In this document: positions 21,792 to 30,647 of the stretch, piece after piece | Layout: each line of letters opens with the position of its first letter | Numbering within the stretch: the stretch's first letter is position 1 | NCBI GenBank assembly: GCA_026168455.1 | Contig: CM047429.1 | Location: 37,928,066 to 37,992,065 of the forward strand | Reading direction: 5' to 3' | DNA from: Theocolax elegans | Lineage: Eukaryota; Arthropoda; Insecta; Hymenoptera; Cerocephalidae | DNA: 64,000 nt | Program-made: the position numbers and the translations under genes | Notes under the pieces: model-generated | Database searches by the model: none | What the model was told of the DNA's origin: nothing | The model's input: the letters and a program-made list of their open reading frames with translations, nothing else

Positions 21792-21848
21792 TAGTGTAAC
21801 GGTTAACGTATAGGCTTGTCACGCTGAACAACCGAGTTCGAATCTTGG
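21792..21848 (+). ncRNA. tRNA-Asp-like core inside Gypsy A 5' LTR
   Basis: An A box (TAGTGTAACGG, 21792-21802) and B box (GTTCGAATC, 21836-21844) match the pol III consensus exactly. The D arm, an anticodon arm with loop TTGTCAC (anticodon GTC, Asp) and T arm can all be folded, allowing G-U pairs and one mismatch. The flanking bases do not form an acceptor stem. It is therefore tRNA-derived but not a functional tRNA. Confidence 0.65.
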
Positions 21849-22459
21849 CAAGGGTAAAATTTTTTTTATTTAATAAAATTAAATTATTTAGTTGCAAAGT
21901 CAAAAAAATTAATAAAAATTATAAATAATTTAATTTCATTTTTATTTTTTGTACAATCTGAGATTTTGAACGAATTATGAGAATGTTTAAACTATTTTTA
22001 TAAAAGTTGCGAAAATTATAAATATTATTTATAATATTAGACTTATTGTTAATTTAAAATATAATTTCTAGGAACTACCGATAGATGGATAGTTGATAAA
22101 ATGCGAAACTAGTAATTAAGAATAGTATATAAGGTTATATAAGGATGGAAGAAGATAAGACAGCAGACTCTTCCCATATTTTATTAAGTCTCGTAGTGAA
22201 ACCAGCATTGTGCGTGGTCCACTTCCTTGACTTAATAAGGTTTTATTTTTGTAAATGTTGTAAAACATTTTTATTATTAAGCCTCGTGGTGAAACCAGCA
22301 TTGCGCGTGGTCCTCCTCCTTGGCATAATACACTAAGTATCACAATAAACTCTATTTTCTAAAAACTTTATTCCTTTTCTTTTCTTTATCTTAATGGGAT
22401 AAGAGTCGAAACCCCACACTTACCTACACAAACACACACAAAAATATTACGAACTGCTG

Positions 22460-22485
22460 CTAAGATGGCAAGGCGCGCATCTTAG
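22460..22485 (+). ncRNA. LTR stem-loop 1 with loop GCAAGGCGCG
   Basis: CTAAGATG pairs with CATCTTAG (8 bp) around a 10-nt loop GCAAGGCGCG. The loop is identical to that of the stem-loop at 22557-22586, while the stem sequence is different. Confidence 0.7.
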
Positions 22486-22556
22486 TATTTTGTTCCGTAT
22501 TATATACAAGCATACACAATAAATATAAATAATAAAAAACTAACATATTAAGGTGC

Positions 22557-22586
22557 CCTAAAGAGAGCAAGGCGCGTCTCTTTAGG
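22557..22586 (+). ncRNA. LTR stem-loop 2 with the same loop
   Basis: CCTAAAGAGA pairs perfectly with TCTCTTTAGG (10 bp) around loop GCAAGGCGCG. Confidence 0.7.
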
Positions 22587-22652
22587 TTTTCCGACACTTA
22601 TGATTTTCAGGTATTTTATATGTGATACAAAAGTATGTACGTCACATAAATT

Positions 22653-22670
22653 TGGCGCTCGGACAGGGAC
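22653..22670 (+). other. Gypsy A primer-binding site (tRNA-Lys type)
   Basis: TGGCGCTCGGACAGGGAC starts 6 nt after the LTR and matches 16 of 18 bases of the complement of the tRNA-Lys(UUU) 3' end, as I know that sequence. Confidence 0.75.
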
Positions 22671-22950
22671 CTGAGTTTATTATAAATCAAATTATATTTT
22701 ATAAAAATTTTTTAGATAAATTAAATATAGAATAATCTACTAAAATTTTAGTATTATAAAAATATATAAATAACAATTTATCTAAAAAATTGGGTAATAT
22801 GTCAATTAATTAAAACTATTGTAAATATTAAATACCATGAAAGGATGAAATAATAATTATTTTAATGTGCTAAGTTGCTTTATTTAATGGAGTATTAAGT
22901 AAAATATTGAGTAATCGATTCTAATTCTAAAAGTGTTTATTATCATAAAA

Positions 22951-24315
22951 ATGGAACTGAATAAACGTCGTTCAGGTGCGCATATGCGTGAAATAGAATT
23001 AATGGTAGAAAACAATGAAAATGAAAATGTAGGTAAATCAAGGTTAAATTGGGAAAAAGCAGTTACAGATGAACTTGAATGTCTATTTAAACATGATGAA
23101 GATATTGATAATAAAATTATAAATTTAAATAAATCTCGAAAAAATGATAATAAAGAATTAATCGATTGGGTTAATACTATTAACGTTAATTTTCATGATC
23201 AAATGGAAGCAATGGCAAATAAAATTAAAGCTATATCTGAAGATATACATTTTTTGAAGAATAGAGTTGAATTAGTTGAAAAAGAAAATGATAAATTTAT
23301 AACAAAGTTAGCTAATTTAAATGAAGAAATAAATATTATTCAGGATGGCATAAATGAGGAGGCAAATGTTTTGCTTATAAAAGACAAATTAATTAAAATA
23401 ATAGAAGAAAATAATAATAGAACTGAATTTAAATTTAAAGAAATAGATAAAGATATAAAATTAATAAATAATAAAATTCAAAATCCAAATATATCAATGA
23501 TTAAAGAAAATTCTCAAATTGAAAATTTATTTAAAGTTCATTTAAATATGCCTAAATTTTCGGGTAAAGAAAATGAAAGACCAATGAGGTATTTAGATGA
23601 ATTACAAAAATATTTGCATAATACAGTTAATAATCATGAGGAAATGATCTGTGTAATATCTCAATCTCTTATAGATGCTGCTAAAGAATGGTGGTATTTA
23701 CAGGAGATAGAAATTAATAATTTTGAAGATTTTAAAATAAAATTTATGGAAAGATACTGGAATTCAACTACGCAACGCCAAGCGCGGAGAAAAATTGAAT
23801 TTGGCCAATATTACTCAGGAAAATTAACAAGAGTAGAATATGCTACTTACATTTTAGGTTTAGCTCGAGAAGTTAATTTTGAATTAAATGAAAATGATTT
23901 AGTTGAAAAAATTAGTGAACATTTTGAACGAGAAATAAAACATTTAATTTTAGGGCAGCAAAATAAAACTAAAAATATTCTACTTAAAATATTAACTGAT
24001 TTTGATGGAGATAAAATACGGAATAAATCGGTTGAATATTTACCCAATACACCAAATACATTTAATTCAAATTATAAAAAAAATAAAGATTTACAAACTT
24101 TTAATAAACCAAATAATAATAATATGAATAAAACCTGGCAGAGAAATAGTACGCCATATGTTAATAGCATAAAATTAGATAAAAAGACTAGTAAAATTAT
24201 GGAAAATAATAAGCGAAACCAACGGAAAAATATTGAACAATCAAAAAATCAAGAGACGATAGTTAGTGAAAATGATATTGTAATACATATGCCAGAGTCG
24301 GGAAACGAATCTTAG
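22951..24315 (+). CDS. gag: Gypsy A gag
   Basis: The ORF is open from 22933; I prefer the second Met (22951, MELNKRRSG), giving 454 aa. The N-terminal half (to about residue 190) is Lys/Glu/Asn-rich and predicted to be helical or coiled coil. A retrotransposon gag-type capsid region follows, starting near LNMPKFSGKENE, through AAKEWWYLQE and FMERYWN. The tail is Asn/Lys-rich and basic. No CCHC zinc knuckle is seen, so RNA binding probably relies on the basic tail. Gag forms the virus-like particle. The pol region starts downstream in a different frame with no long overlap. Confidence 0.85.
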   Translation: MELNKRRSGAHMREIELMVENNENENVGKSRLNWEKAVTDELECLFKHDEDIDNKIINLNKSRKNDNKELIDWVNTINVNFHDQMEAMANKIKAISEDIHFLKNRVELVEKENDKFITKLANLNEEINIIQDGINEEANVLLIKDKLIKIIEENNNRTEFKFKEIDKDIKLINNKIQNPNISMIKENSQIENLFKVHLNMPKFSGKENERPMRYLDELQKYLHNTVNNHEEMICVISQSLIDAAKEWWYLQEIEINNFEDFKIKFMERYWNSTTQRQARRKIEFGQYYSGKLTRVEYATYILGLAREVNFELNENDLVEKISEHFEREIKHLILGQQNKTKNILLKILTDFDGDKIRNKSVEYLPNTPNTFNSNYKKNKDLQTFNKPNNNNMNKTWQRNSTPYVNSIKLDKKTSKIMENNKRNQRKNIEQSKNQETIVSENDIVIHMPESGNES

Positions 24316-25216
24316 TTGCATTTAGAAACTTGGAACCCCAAAATAATTTTAATAAATTAAAGAAAATTAAATATGAAAAACAAAATGCAACTGAGGGGGA
24401 TAAAATGAAAAAAAAGAAGATATTTCGAATAAAATAATAAATAAACAAATAGCTAAAGAATACAATAAAGAAATTAATATAAATACCATATTTGAAAATC
24501 CATTAGAAGATTTAACATATGATATAAATGGTACAAATGAAACAAATAGAAATGATGATGTTAATGTAGTAAAATGCCCTGAAATTAAAATTAAACTAGA
24601 AAATATTGAAATAAAAGCTTTAATTGATACAGGAAGTGAAATATCGTGTATATCCGAAGAATTTTATTTAAAATATAAAGATATTTTTAATAAACGTCCT
24701 ACATTACCGATTTCAGGTAAAGTTATTAAAGGAGCTACTGGATTGAAATCAGCTAGAATTAATAAACAAGTTTTATTAAAAACAAATTTTAATGGATTAG
24801 AGATAAATTTAATTTATTTAGTAATTCCAAAATTAGTAAAAGATTGCATTATAGGGTATGATTCTCAGAAAAAACTTAAAATTCTAATAGATACAGTAAA
24901 TGAAGAAATATTGTTCGAAATAGGTAAACAAGACGGTATAATAAATTATAAAACAAAGCAAATAAACTCTGAAGAGTATGCTTCATTATCAATTGAATTC
25001 GACGAAGTTTTCGATGAAGAAGAATTTTCGCGTTTCAATGATAAAAAATCAATAAATCACTTAGATTATGAATTAAATATAACTAGTGAAGAAATTGAAA
25101 AAATAATTAGTGTTTGTGACACCATAAATGATGTACAAAAAACTAAATTAAAAAATTTGATATTAAAATATAAAACCGTATTAAACGTTCGCCTGGACAA
25201 TTATTATCAAATATAA
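24316..25216 (+). pseudogene. pol: Gypsy A pol, N-terminal part with aspartic protease, frameshifted
   Basis: Coding similarity continues after gag in the -1 frame from about 24316, then moves to a second frame at an A8 run near 24410-24418. From 24404 this frame stays open to the stop at 25216. The protease active site ALIDTGSE is encoded near 24617-24640, followed by ISCISEEFY. An LVIPKLVKDCIIGYD segment further on matches the second protease strand. The frame is lost just before the RT (stop at 25214-25216) by small indels near 25190-25210. The retropepsin would cleave Gag-Pol in an intact element. Confidence 0.8.
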
Positions 25217-25223
25217 GTTAGTA

Positions 25224-27641
25224 TTGAAAGATGAGATTGCTTATTTTTCAAAACCTTATCCAATACCTTTGATGCATCGAGAGAAAGTAAAAACTGAAGT
25301 TAAAAAAATGTTAAATTTTGGGTTAATACGTAGATCAACTAGTCCATTTATAAATCCATGTGTTATTGTTCCTAAAAAAGATGGATCTATTCGTATATGT
25401 TTAGATGCGAGAAAATTAAATGAAAAATTAGTAAACGATTATGAATCTCCACCCAGAGTGGAAGAAATATTTATGCAATGTAAAAATAGAAATTATATGT
25501 CAAATTTTGATTTGTCTAATAGCTTCTGGCAAATAGCATTAACGGAAGAAAGTAAAAAGTATACTGCTTTTATTTGTGATAATAAAGTATATGAATTTAA
25601 TGTTGTACCATTTGGTATTAAAATAAGCAGTGCTGCATTATTACGTGGATTAGATAAAGCTATTTCGGGATTAGATGACTTTTTATTATCATTCGTTGAT
25701 GATTTAGTAGTAATATCTGAAAATTTTGAAAGTCATTTAGAACATTTAGATAAATTATTTGCAAGATTACAAAAATGTAATTTAAGATTAAATTTTGCAA
25801 AATCAAATTTTGTAAAAAAAGAAATTAAATTTTTAGGAAATATTATAACTAGTTTAGGTATAAAACCAGATCCAACAAAAGTAAGATCAATTAAAAATTT
25901 TAAAATTCCAAAAAATATACGAGAATTACAAGGGTTTTTAGGATTTATTAATTTTTGTACTAAATTTGCAAAAAATTATGCGCATGAAACAGTACCATTA
26001 TTAAAGTTATTAAGGAAAGATGTAAAATTTGATTGGGGTAGTGAACAGCAAAAAGCATTTGATAAAATAAAAAACTTATTTGATGAAAACATTATATTAA
26101 GTTTTCCAGATACGAAAAAACCTTATATTTTAACAACGGATGCAAGTGATTATGCTATTGCAGGCATTTTGTCACAATTAGATGATTTAGGGGAAGAGAA
26201 AATTATTACTTTTATTAGTCGTTCGTTAAAAGGTAGCGAGTTAAATTATTTCACTACCGAAAAAGAAATGTTAGCAATAGTTTGGTCATTACACAAATTA
26301 GATATGTACTTACGTGGGTCGGATAATATAAGAGTTAGAACAGATCATGAAGCTTTAAGTTTTTTGTTAAATTGTAAATTTAATAATGCTAGATTACGAC
26401 GTTGGAATTTATCTATACAAGATTATAAAATAAAACCTGAATATTTGCCAGGAATAAAGAATTTAGCAGCAGATTATTTAAGTAGAATTAATCATTGTGA
26501 AAATTCAAATATTAAGGATTCGGAAATTATAATTGCAACAATTATAAAAAAATCATTTGATAAAGAATTAAAAAATAATTTTATAAACTTAAAAGAAATT
26601 CAAAAAACAGATAAATTTTGTATTAGTATATTAAATAAAATAGAAAATAATGATGAATTTAGTCGTTTTAAAATTATTAATGATTATTTATGTAAAATAA
26701 CTAATGATAAACATAAAATTGTATTACCAGAAAGTATAATGAAAATTCTAATTCAACAATTGCATGAGTACTATGGACACGTAGGATCAAAGAAAATATA
26801 TACAATGATAATGGAATATTTTTTTGCTCCTAAATTAAGAAAAAAATGTTTTGAAATTTTGAAAATTTGTGATAATTATCAACGAAATAAATATTTGACT
26901 ATTAAATATCAAAGTACATTTCAACCAATGATAGTAAACGAACCAAGAGAATTATTATCGATTGATTTTTATGGTCCTTTACCTATTTCAAAAGGGGGGG
27001 TAAAGTATATTCTTTCAACAATAGATGTTTTTTCAAAATTTGTTGTTTTATATCCATTAAAGAAAGCAACGACTTTGGCAGTAATAAACAGAATTACATC
27101 ATATATAAAAAATTATGGTAAACCAAAAGCAATAATTTCTGATCATGGTACGCAATATACGAGTGAAAAATGGAAAGAGTATTTAAAGAAAGAAAATATA
27201 AAAATAATATATTCTTCTATAAGACACCCACAAAGTAACTTAGTTGAACGTACAAATAAGGAGATTTCACGAATATTTAAAACAATTTTAAAAAAGCATA
27301 CAAGTTGGGCAAACGAAATAGAATATGTTGAAAAAATTTTAAATGAAACACATCATGAAACAACAGGTTTTCCGCCTGTAGAATTGCATTTTGATCAGAA
27401 GTGTGATAGAATATGGGATAAATATGTAAATATATCAATTTCAAAATATAATTTAAGTTATGATAAAAAATTAAAAATTGCAAAAGAAAGAATGCATAGC
27501 TTTATAAAAAATAGAGCAGAAAGGAAAAATAAGAAAAAATCAAAAACAAAATTTAAAGTAGGTGATTTAGTATTAATTAAAGCGTTAAATGTATCGAAAA
27601 ATGAAAAAAAAAATAACAGCAAAATTTATGAGTTTATATGA
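25224..27641 (+). CDS. pol: Gypsy A pol: reverse transcriptase, RNase H, integrase
   Basis: The 805-aa open segment carries the RT (LIRRSTSPFINPCVIVPKK, IRICLDARKLN, FDLSNSFWQI, catalytic FVDDLVV), the RNase H (TTDASDYAIAG, FTTEKEMLAIVW, TDHEALSFL) and the integrase. In the integrase the zinc region has H...H then CDNY, so the second Cys position of the usual CxxC is Tyr. The core keeps D (SIDFYGPL), D (SDHGTQYTS) and E (LVERTNKE). The ATG shown is not a true start, since RT is part of a polyprotein. The C-terminal frame is lost in an A run near 27605; the coding sense continues in another frame to a stop at 27760-27762. Confidence 0.88.
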   Translation: MKDEIAYFSKPYPIPLMHREKVKTEVKKMLNFGLIRRSTSPFINPCVIVPKKDGSIRICLDARKLNEKLVNDYESPPRVEEIFMQCKNRNYMSNFDLSNSFWQIALTEESKKYTAFICDNKVYEFNVVPFGIKISSAALLRGLDKAISGLDDFLLSFVDDLVVISENFESHLEHLDKLFARLQKCNLRLNFAKSNFVKKEIKFLGNIITSLGIKPDPTKVRSIKNFKIPKNIRELQGFLGFINFCTKFAKNYAHETVPLLKLLRKDVKFDWGSEQQKAFDKIKNLFDENIILSFPDTKKPYILTTDASDYAIAGILSQLDDLGEEKIITFISRSLKGSELNYFTTEKEMLAIVWSLHKLDMYLRGSDNIRVRTDHEALSFLLNCKFNNARLRRWNLSIQDYKIKPEYLPGIKNLAADYLSRINHCENSNIKDSEIIIATIIKKSFDKELKNNFINLKEIQKTDKFCISILNKIENNDEFSRFKIINDYLCKITNDKHKIVLPESIMKILIQQLHEYYGHVGSKKIYTMIMEYFFAPKLRKKCFEILKICDNYQRNKYLTIKYQSTFQPMIVNEPRELLSIDFYGPLPISKGGVKYILSTIDVFSKFVVLYPLKKATTLAVINRITSYIKNYGKPKAIISDHGTQYTSEKWKEYLKKENIKIIYSSIRHPQSNLVERTNKEISRIFKTILKKHTSWANEIEYVEKILNETHHETTGFPPVELHFDQKCDRIWDKYVNISISKYNLSYDKKLKIAKERMHSFIKNRAERKNKKKSKTKFKVGDLVLIKALNVSKNEKKNNSKIYEFI

Positions 27642-27762
27642 AGGACCATATAAAATAATAAATTGTTACGGTCCTGATACATATTTATTGTATGATGAAG
27701 AAAAATTATGTGAGCGTGGAAAGTTTCATATAGCGAATTTAAAATATTATTATAAGGAGTAA
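27642..27762 (+). pseudogene. pol: Gypsy A integrase C-terminal end, shifted frame
   Basis: After the A-run frameshift near 27605, an open frame encodes a typical integrase tail (SLYEGPYKI, GPDTYLLYD, FHIANLKYYY) and ends with TAA at 27760-27762. This shows that the pol end is lost by a single small indel. Confidence 0.75.
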
Positions 27763-28048
27763 ATGTAAACTAAGTGAAAATAAGATGAGTATGTAAAAAC
27801 TAAAATATCTATACAAAAACAGATTTTATTTAGTGAGAATAATAGACTGTTTGAAAGTAAGAAGTAAATAGAACTCTTCTATACATCCATGGTACGTTCA
27901 TACTATATACAGAAAGGGTCACCGCAAATTATTCGGCGCTTGATAATTAAAGGTTATAGCTCGGATATATGAATATTGCGAAGAAAGAAAATTCTCAGTA
28001 TTTACTGTGATTTCTTGAAATCAAGTTCCAAAATTTTCAAAGTCGAAA

Positions 28049-28501
28049 ATGCCGACTAGAAAGAGAAATTCTGCAACGCAGACGTGCGATTATGTGGGAT
28101 GTGCACATGCACAAACCCAGGTGCAAAAGAGTGATATTGACAGTGGTGTGTGTGATGTAAAAAATATCATCATAGTGAACCCTGGAAAAAGAGTGATAGC
28201 GGGAAAATTTAAAAACAATAACTCTTTTGAATATTATGAACATGCTGTTAAAGTTGGGGCGGTGCCATATAAGAAAAATAAAAACATCCAGACTAATTGG
28301 CATCCCGAGTATCCAAAATTGGACTTTACTCCAATGATGAAGATGAAAAGCAGAGGAGAGGCATTGGAAGCAGAAATAAAAAAATTACAGAAGGTGACGG
28401 AGGAGGTGTACAACTTTGACGATAAATTTATAGAAACAAATAGAGATGATTTGACGATGGATGTGCAGGAGTTTGAAAAATTTTTGAAAGATAAAAAGTA
28501 A
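28049..28501 (+). CDS. Gypsy A third ORF (150 aa, unknown function)
   Basis: An intact 150-aa ORF lies between pol and the 3' LTR, where envelope genes sit in some Gypsy elements. It has no signal peptide or membrane segment, so it does not look like an envelope protein. It starts with a basic MPTRKRNS stretch, has two early cysteines (TCDYVGCAHAQT), a middle YYEHAVKVGAVPYKKN segment, and a charged C-terminal helix from about residue 110. I do not recognise a family. It may be an accessory protein of this retrotransposon lineage or captured host sequence. It is better preserved than pol. Confidence 0.6.
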   Translation: MPTRKRNSATQTCDYVGCAHAQTQVQKSDIDSGVCDVKNIIIVNPGKRVIAGKFKNNNSFEYYEHAVKVGAVPYKKNKNIQTNWHPEYPKLDFTPMMKMKSRGEALEAEIKKLQKVTEEVYNFDDKFIETNRDDLTMDVQEFEKFLKDKK

Positions 28502-28593
28502 GAAAAAATAACTAAGTTTTTGTATAGTTATTTAAGTTTAATTTTAATTCATTTAAGTTTAATTTTGTTCAAAATAAAATTTTATACAAAATT

Positions 28594-28605
28594 AAGGGGG
28601 GGTAA
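28594..28605 (+). other. Gypsy A polypurine tract
   Basis: AAGGGGGGGTAA lies directly before the 3' LTR TGTGAC, the expected site for plus-strand priming. Confidence 0.75.
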
Positions 28606-29505
28606 TGTGACTACCTACTATACGTATCATGTATAGAAGAAGTAAATAGATGATAGCGTAACGGTTAACGTATAGGCTTGTCATGCTGAACAACCGAGTT
28701 CGAATCTTGGCAAGGGTAAAATTTTTTTTATTTAATAAAATTAAATTATTTAGTTGCAAAGTCAATAAAATTAATAAAAATTATAAATAATTTAATTTCA
28801 TTTTTATTTTTTGTACAATCTGAGATTTTGAACGAATTATGAGAATGTTTAAACTATTTTTATAAAAGTTGCGAAAATTATAAATATTATTTATAATATT
28901 AGACTTATTGTTAATTTAAAATATAATTTCTAGGAACTACCGATAGATGGATAGTTGATAAAATGCGAAACTAGTAATTAAGAATAGTATATAAGGTTAT
29001 ATAAGGATGGAAGAAGATAAGACAGCAGACTCTTCCCATACTTTATTAAGTCTCGTAGTGAAACCAGCATTGTGCGTGGTCCACTTCCTTGACTTAATAA
29101 GGTTTTATTTTTGTAAATGTAAAACATTTTTATTATTAAGCCTCGTGGTGAAACCAGCATTGCGCGTGGTCCATCTCCTTGGCATAATACACTAAGTATC
29201 ACAATAAACTCTATTTTCTAAAAACTTTATTCCTTTTCTTTTCTTTATCTTAATGGGATAAGAGTCGAAACCCCACACTTACCTACACAAACACACACAA
29301 AAATATTACGAACTGCTGCTAAGATGTCAAGGCGCGCATCTTAGTATTTTGTTCCGTATTATATACAAGCATACACAATAAATATTAATAATAAAAAACT
29401 AACATATTAAGGTGCCCTAAAGAGAGCAAGGCGCGTCTCTTTAGGTTTTCCGACACTTATGATTTTCAGGTATTTTATATGTGATACAAAAGTATGTACG
29501 TCACA
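28606..29505 (+). repeat. Gypsy A 3' LTR (900 bp)
   Basis: Matches the 5' LTR with about eight or nine substitutions and a 3-nt deletion. It carries the same tRNA-like core (28654-28710, loop TTGTCAT) and stem-loops at 29319-29344 (first loop base G to T) and 29416-29445 (unchanged). It ends in an AT microsatellite. Confidence 0.92.
28654..28710 (+). ncRNA. tRNA-Asp-like core inside Gypsy A 3' LTR
   Basis: The second copy of the tRNA-like core keeps perfect A (TAGCGTAACGG) and B (GTTCGAATC) box matches. It has one change in the A box and one in the anticodon loop compared with the 5' LTR copy. Confidence 0.65.
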
Positions 29506-30647
29506 ATATATATATATATATATATATATAATTAAGGAGGATACTCATGTATGTTAAATTAGCGGGCTCACTTGCGAATTTCGCAAATTTTATCTACCAA
29601 TTAATTGCCGAAAGACAGCCGCAATTTAGCCGTAAAATTATTATTTTTGACGCTTCTTAATTGTTTAAAAAAAATGAGGGGTCTGGTAACTTAATATGAA
29701 AGTTAGCGGGCTCCACGTCAAAAACCAGGTTACGAGTAGCAGGAGATTAATCGTAACCGGAACAAAATATGCCGCTTTTTTAGCCATTTGCGACTATCTA
29801 AACATTTATACACTTTATTACGATTGTGTGGATATTTTAAACAATTCAAGTTTTAACAGTGGGCCTATTAATTTAAAGTCGGTGCCGTTCTAAGACGATT
29901 CATTTTATTGCAACGAATTTGTTTTGACAAATTGCCGATTGCTACGTACTATTTTGCCGTGGATACAGTTTTTTAATAGTTAAGGGTGAAAAGTACATTC
30001 TTTTAAAAATTCATTCGGACCGCTAACTTAACGAGATATCGGAATCTACGTAATATACATTATAACTTTAAAAAATATGAATAAGTAAAGCTAAATTTTC
30101 GTTAAAATTTCGTCTTATTCCTCTTTTATCCATAACTTTAGAATAAATTTAGATATTTTAGCTTCTTTTTTAAAAATGTATCTACTTGATCTCAGCTTTC
30201 TTTTAAACTAAGGTTTGAATGTATATCGTTAGCCAATTCCGAGTTATAAACAACCAAACTTAAGAGTATATTTGGCGCAATTTTAAGTTTTTTCTTGTAA
30301 CTATCGAAAAATAGAACGTTTTAGTCTATAGCTCCGGCTTTCTTCATATTTTTATAGTAGAAAACATGTCCTATAGTTTGGTAAAGATCCGTTTCCCGCA
30401 AGTGTGACACTCTTCAAGTAAGTATAGGTGAGGTCACAGCATTCGGATCGGAAATCTGAACCAAACCCGAGATAAATTTTGTAATCTGTTATTATATTAA
30501 CATTCAACCGTTCTGCGGTGTCCGCCTTCCGGTGTCCGGCGTCCGGCATCCGGCAGGCGGTGTCCCGTGTTCGGTAACCCTTAAATTGTAAGAATAAAGA
30601 GTATGTGTGGAGTGGAAAGGTTAACGCCGATCTTTCAACAATTGCTA
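29506..30647. other. Non-coding stretch
   Basis: No supported gene. It begins in the AT microsatellite next to Gypsy A and contains a GC-rich minisatellite at about 30508-30573 (CGGTGTCCGGCGTCCGGCATCC-like units) related to 11469-11506. Confidence 0.5.

Larger units (their letters stand above)
21744..22646 (+). repeat. Gypsy A 5' LTR (903 bp)
   Basis: Starts TGTGACTACC and ends TACGTCACA. It contains a tRNA-Asp-like core, two ~57-bp tandem-related stem-loop units (about 22181-22240 and 22273-22330), and two short stem-loops with the same loop (22460-22485 and 22557-22586). A short ORF inside comes from the repeated units and is not considered a gene. Confidence 0.92.
21744..29505 (+). mobile_element. 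Gypsy A: LTR retrotransposon with tRNA-Lys primer site
   Basis: A 7762-bp element has ~900-bp direct LTRs that begin TGTGAC and end GTCACA, inserted in an AT microsatellite (the target duplication, probably ATAT, is ambiguous). Order: 5' LTR, primer-binding site, gag, protease-RT-RNase H-integrase, an extra 150-aa ORF, polypurine tract, 3' LTR. The LTRs differ by only about eight or nine substitutions and one 3-nt indel, so the insertion is fairly young. The pol frame nevertheless has several frameshifts, mostly in A runs, so either the copy is recently dead or the assembly has indel errors. Confidence 0.92.

Noticed and set aside
21792..21848. Functional tRNA-Asp gene
   Set aside because: The acceptor stem does not pair, although the rest of the cloverleaf does.
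22116..22343. Short ORFs in the Gypsy A LTRs (both strands)
   Set aside because: They arise from the two repeated stem-loop units and occur in both LTRs; there is no sign of coding selection.
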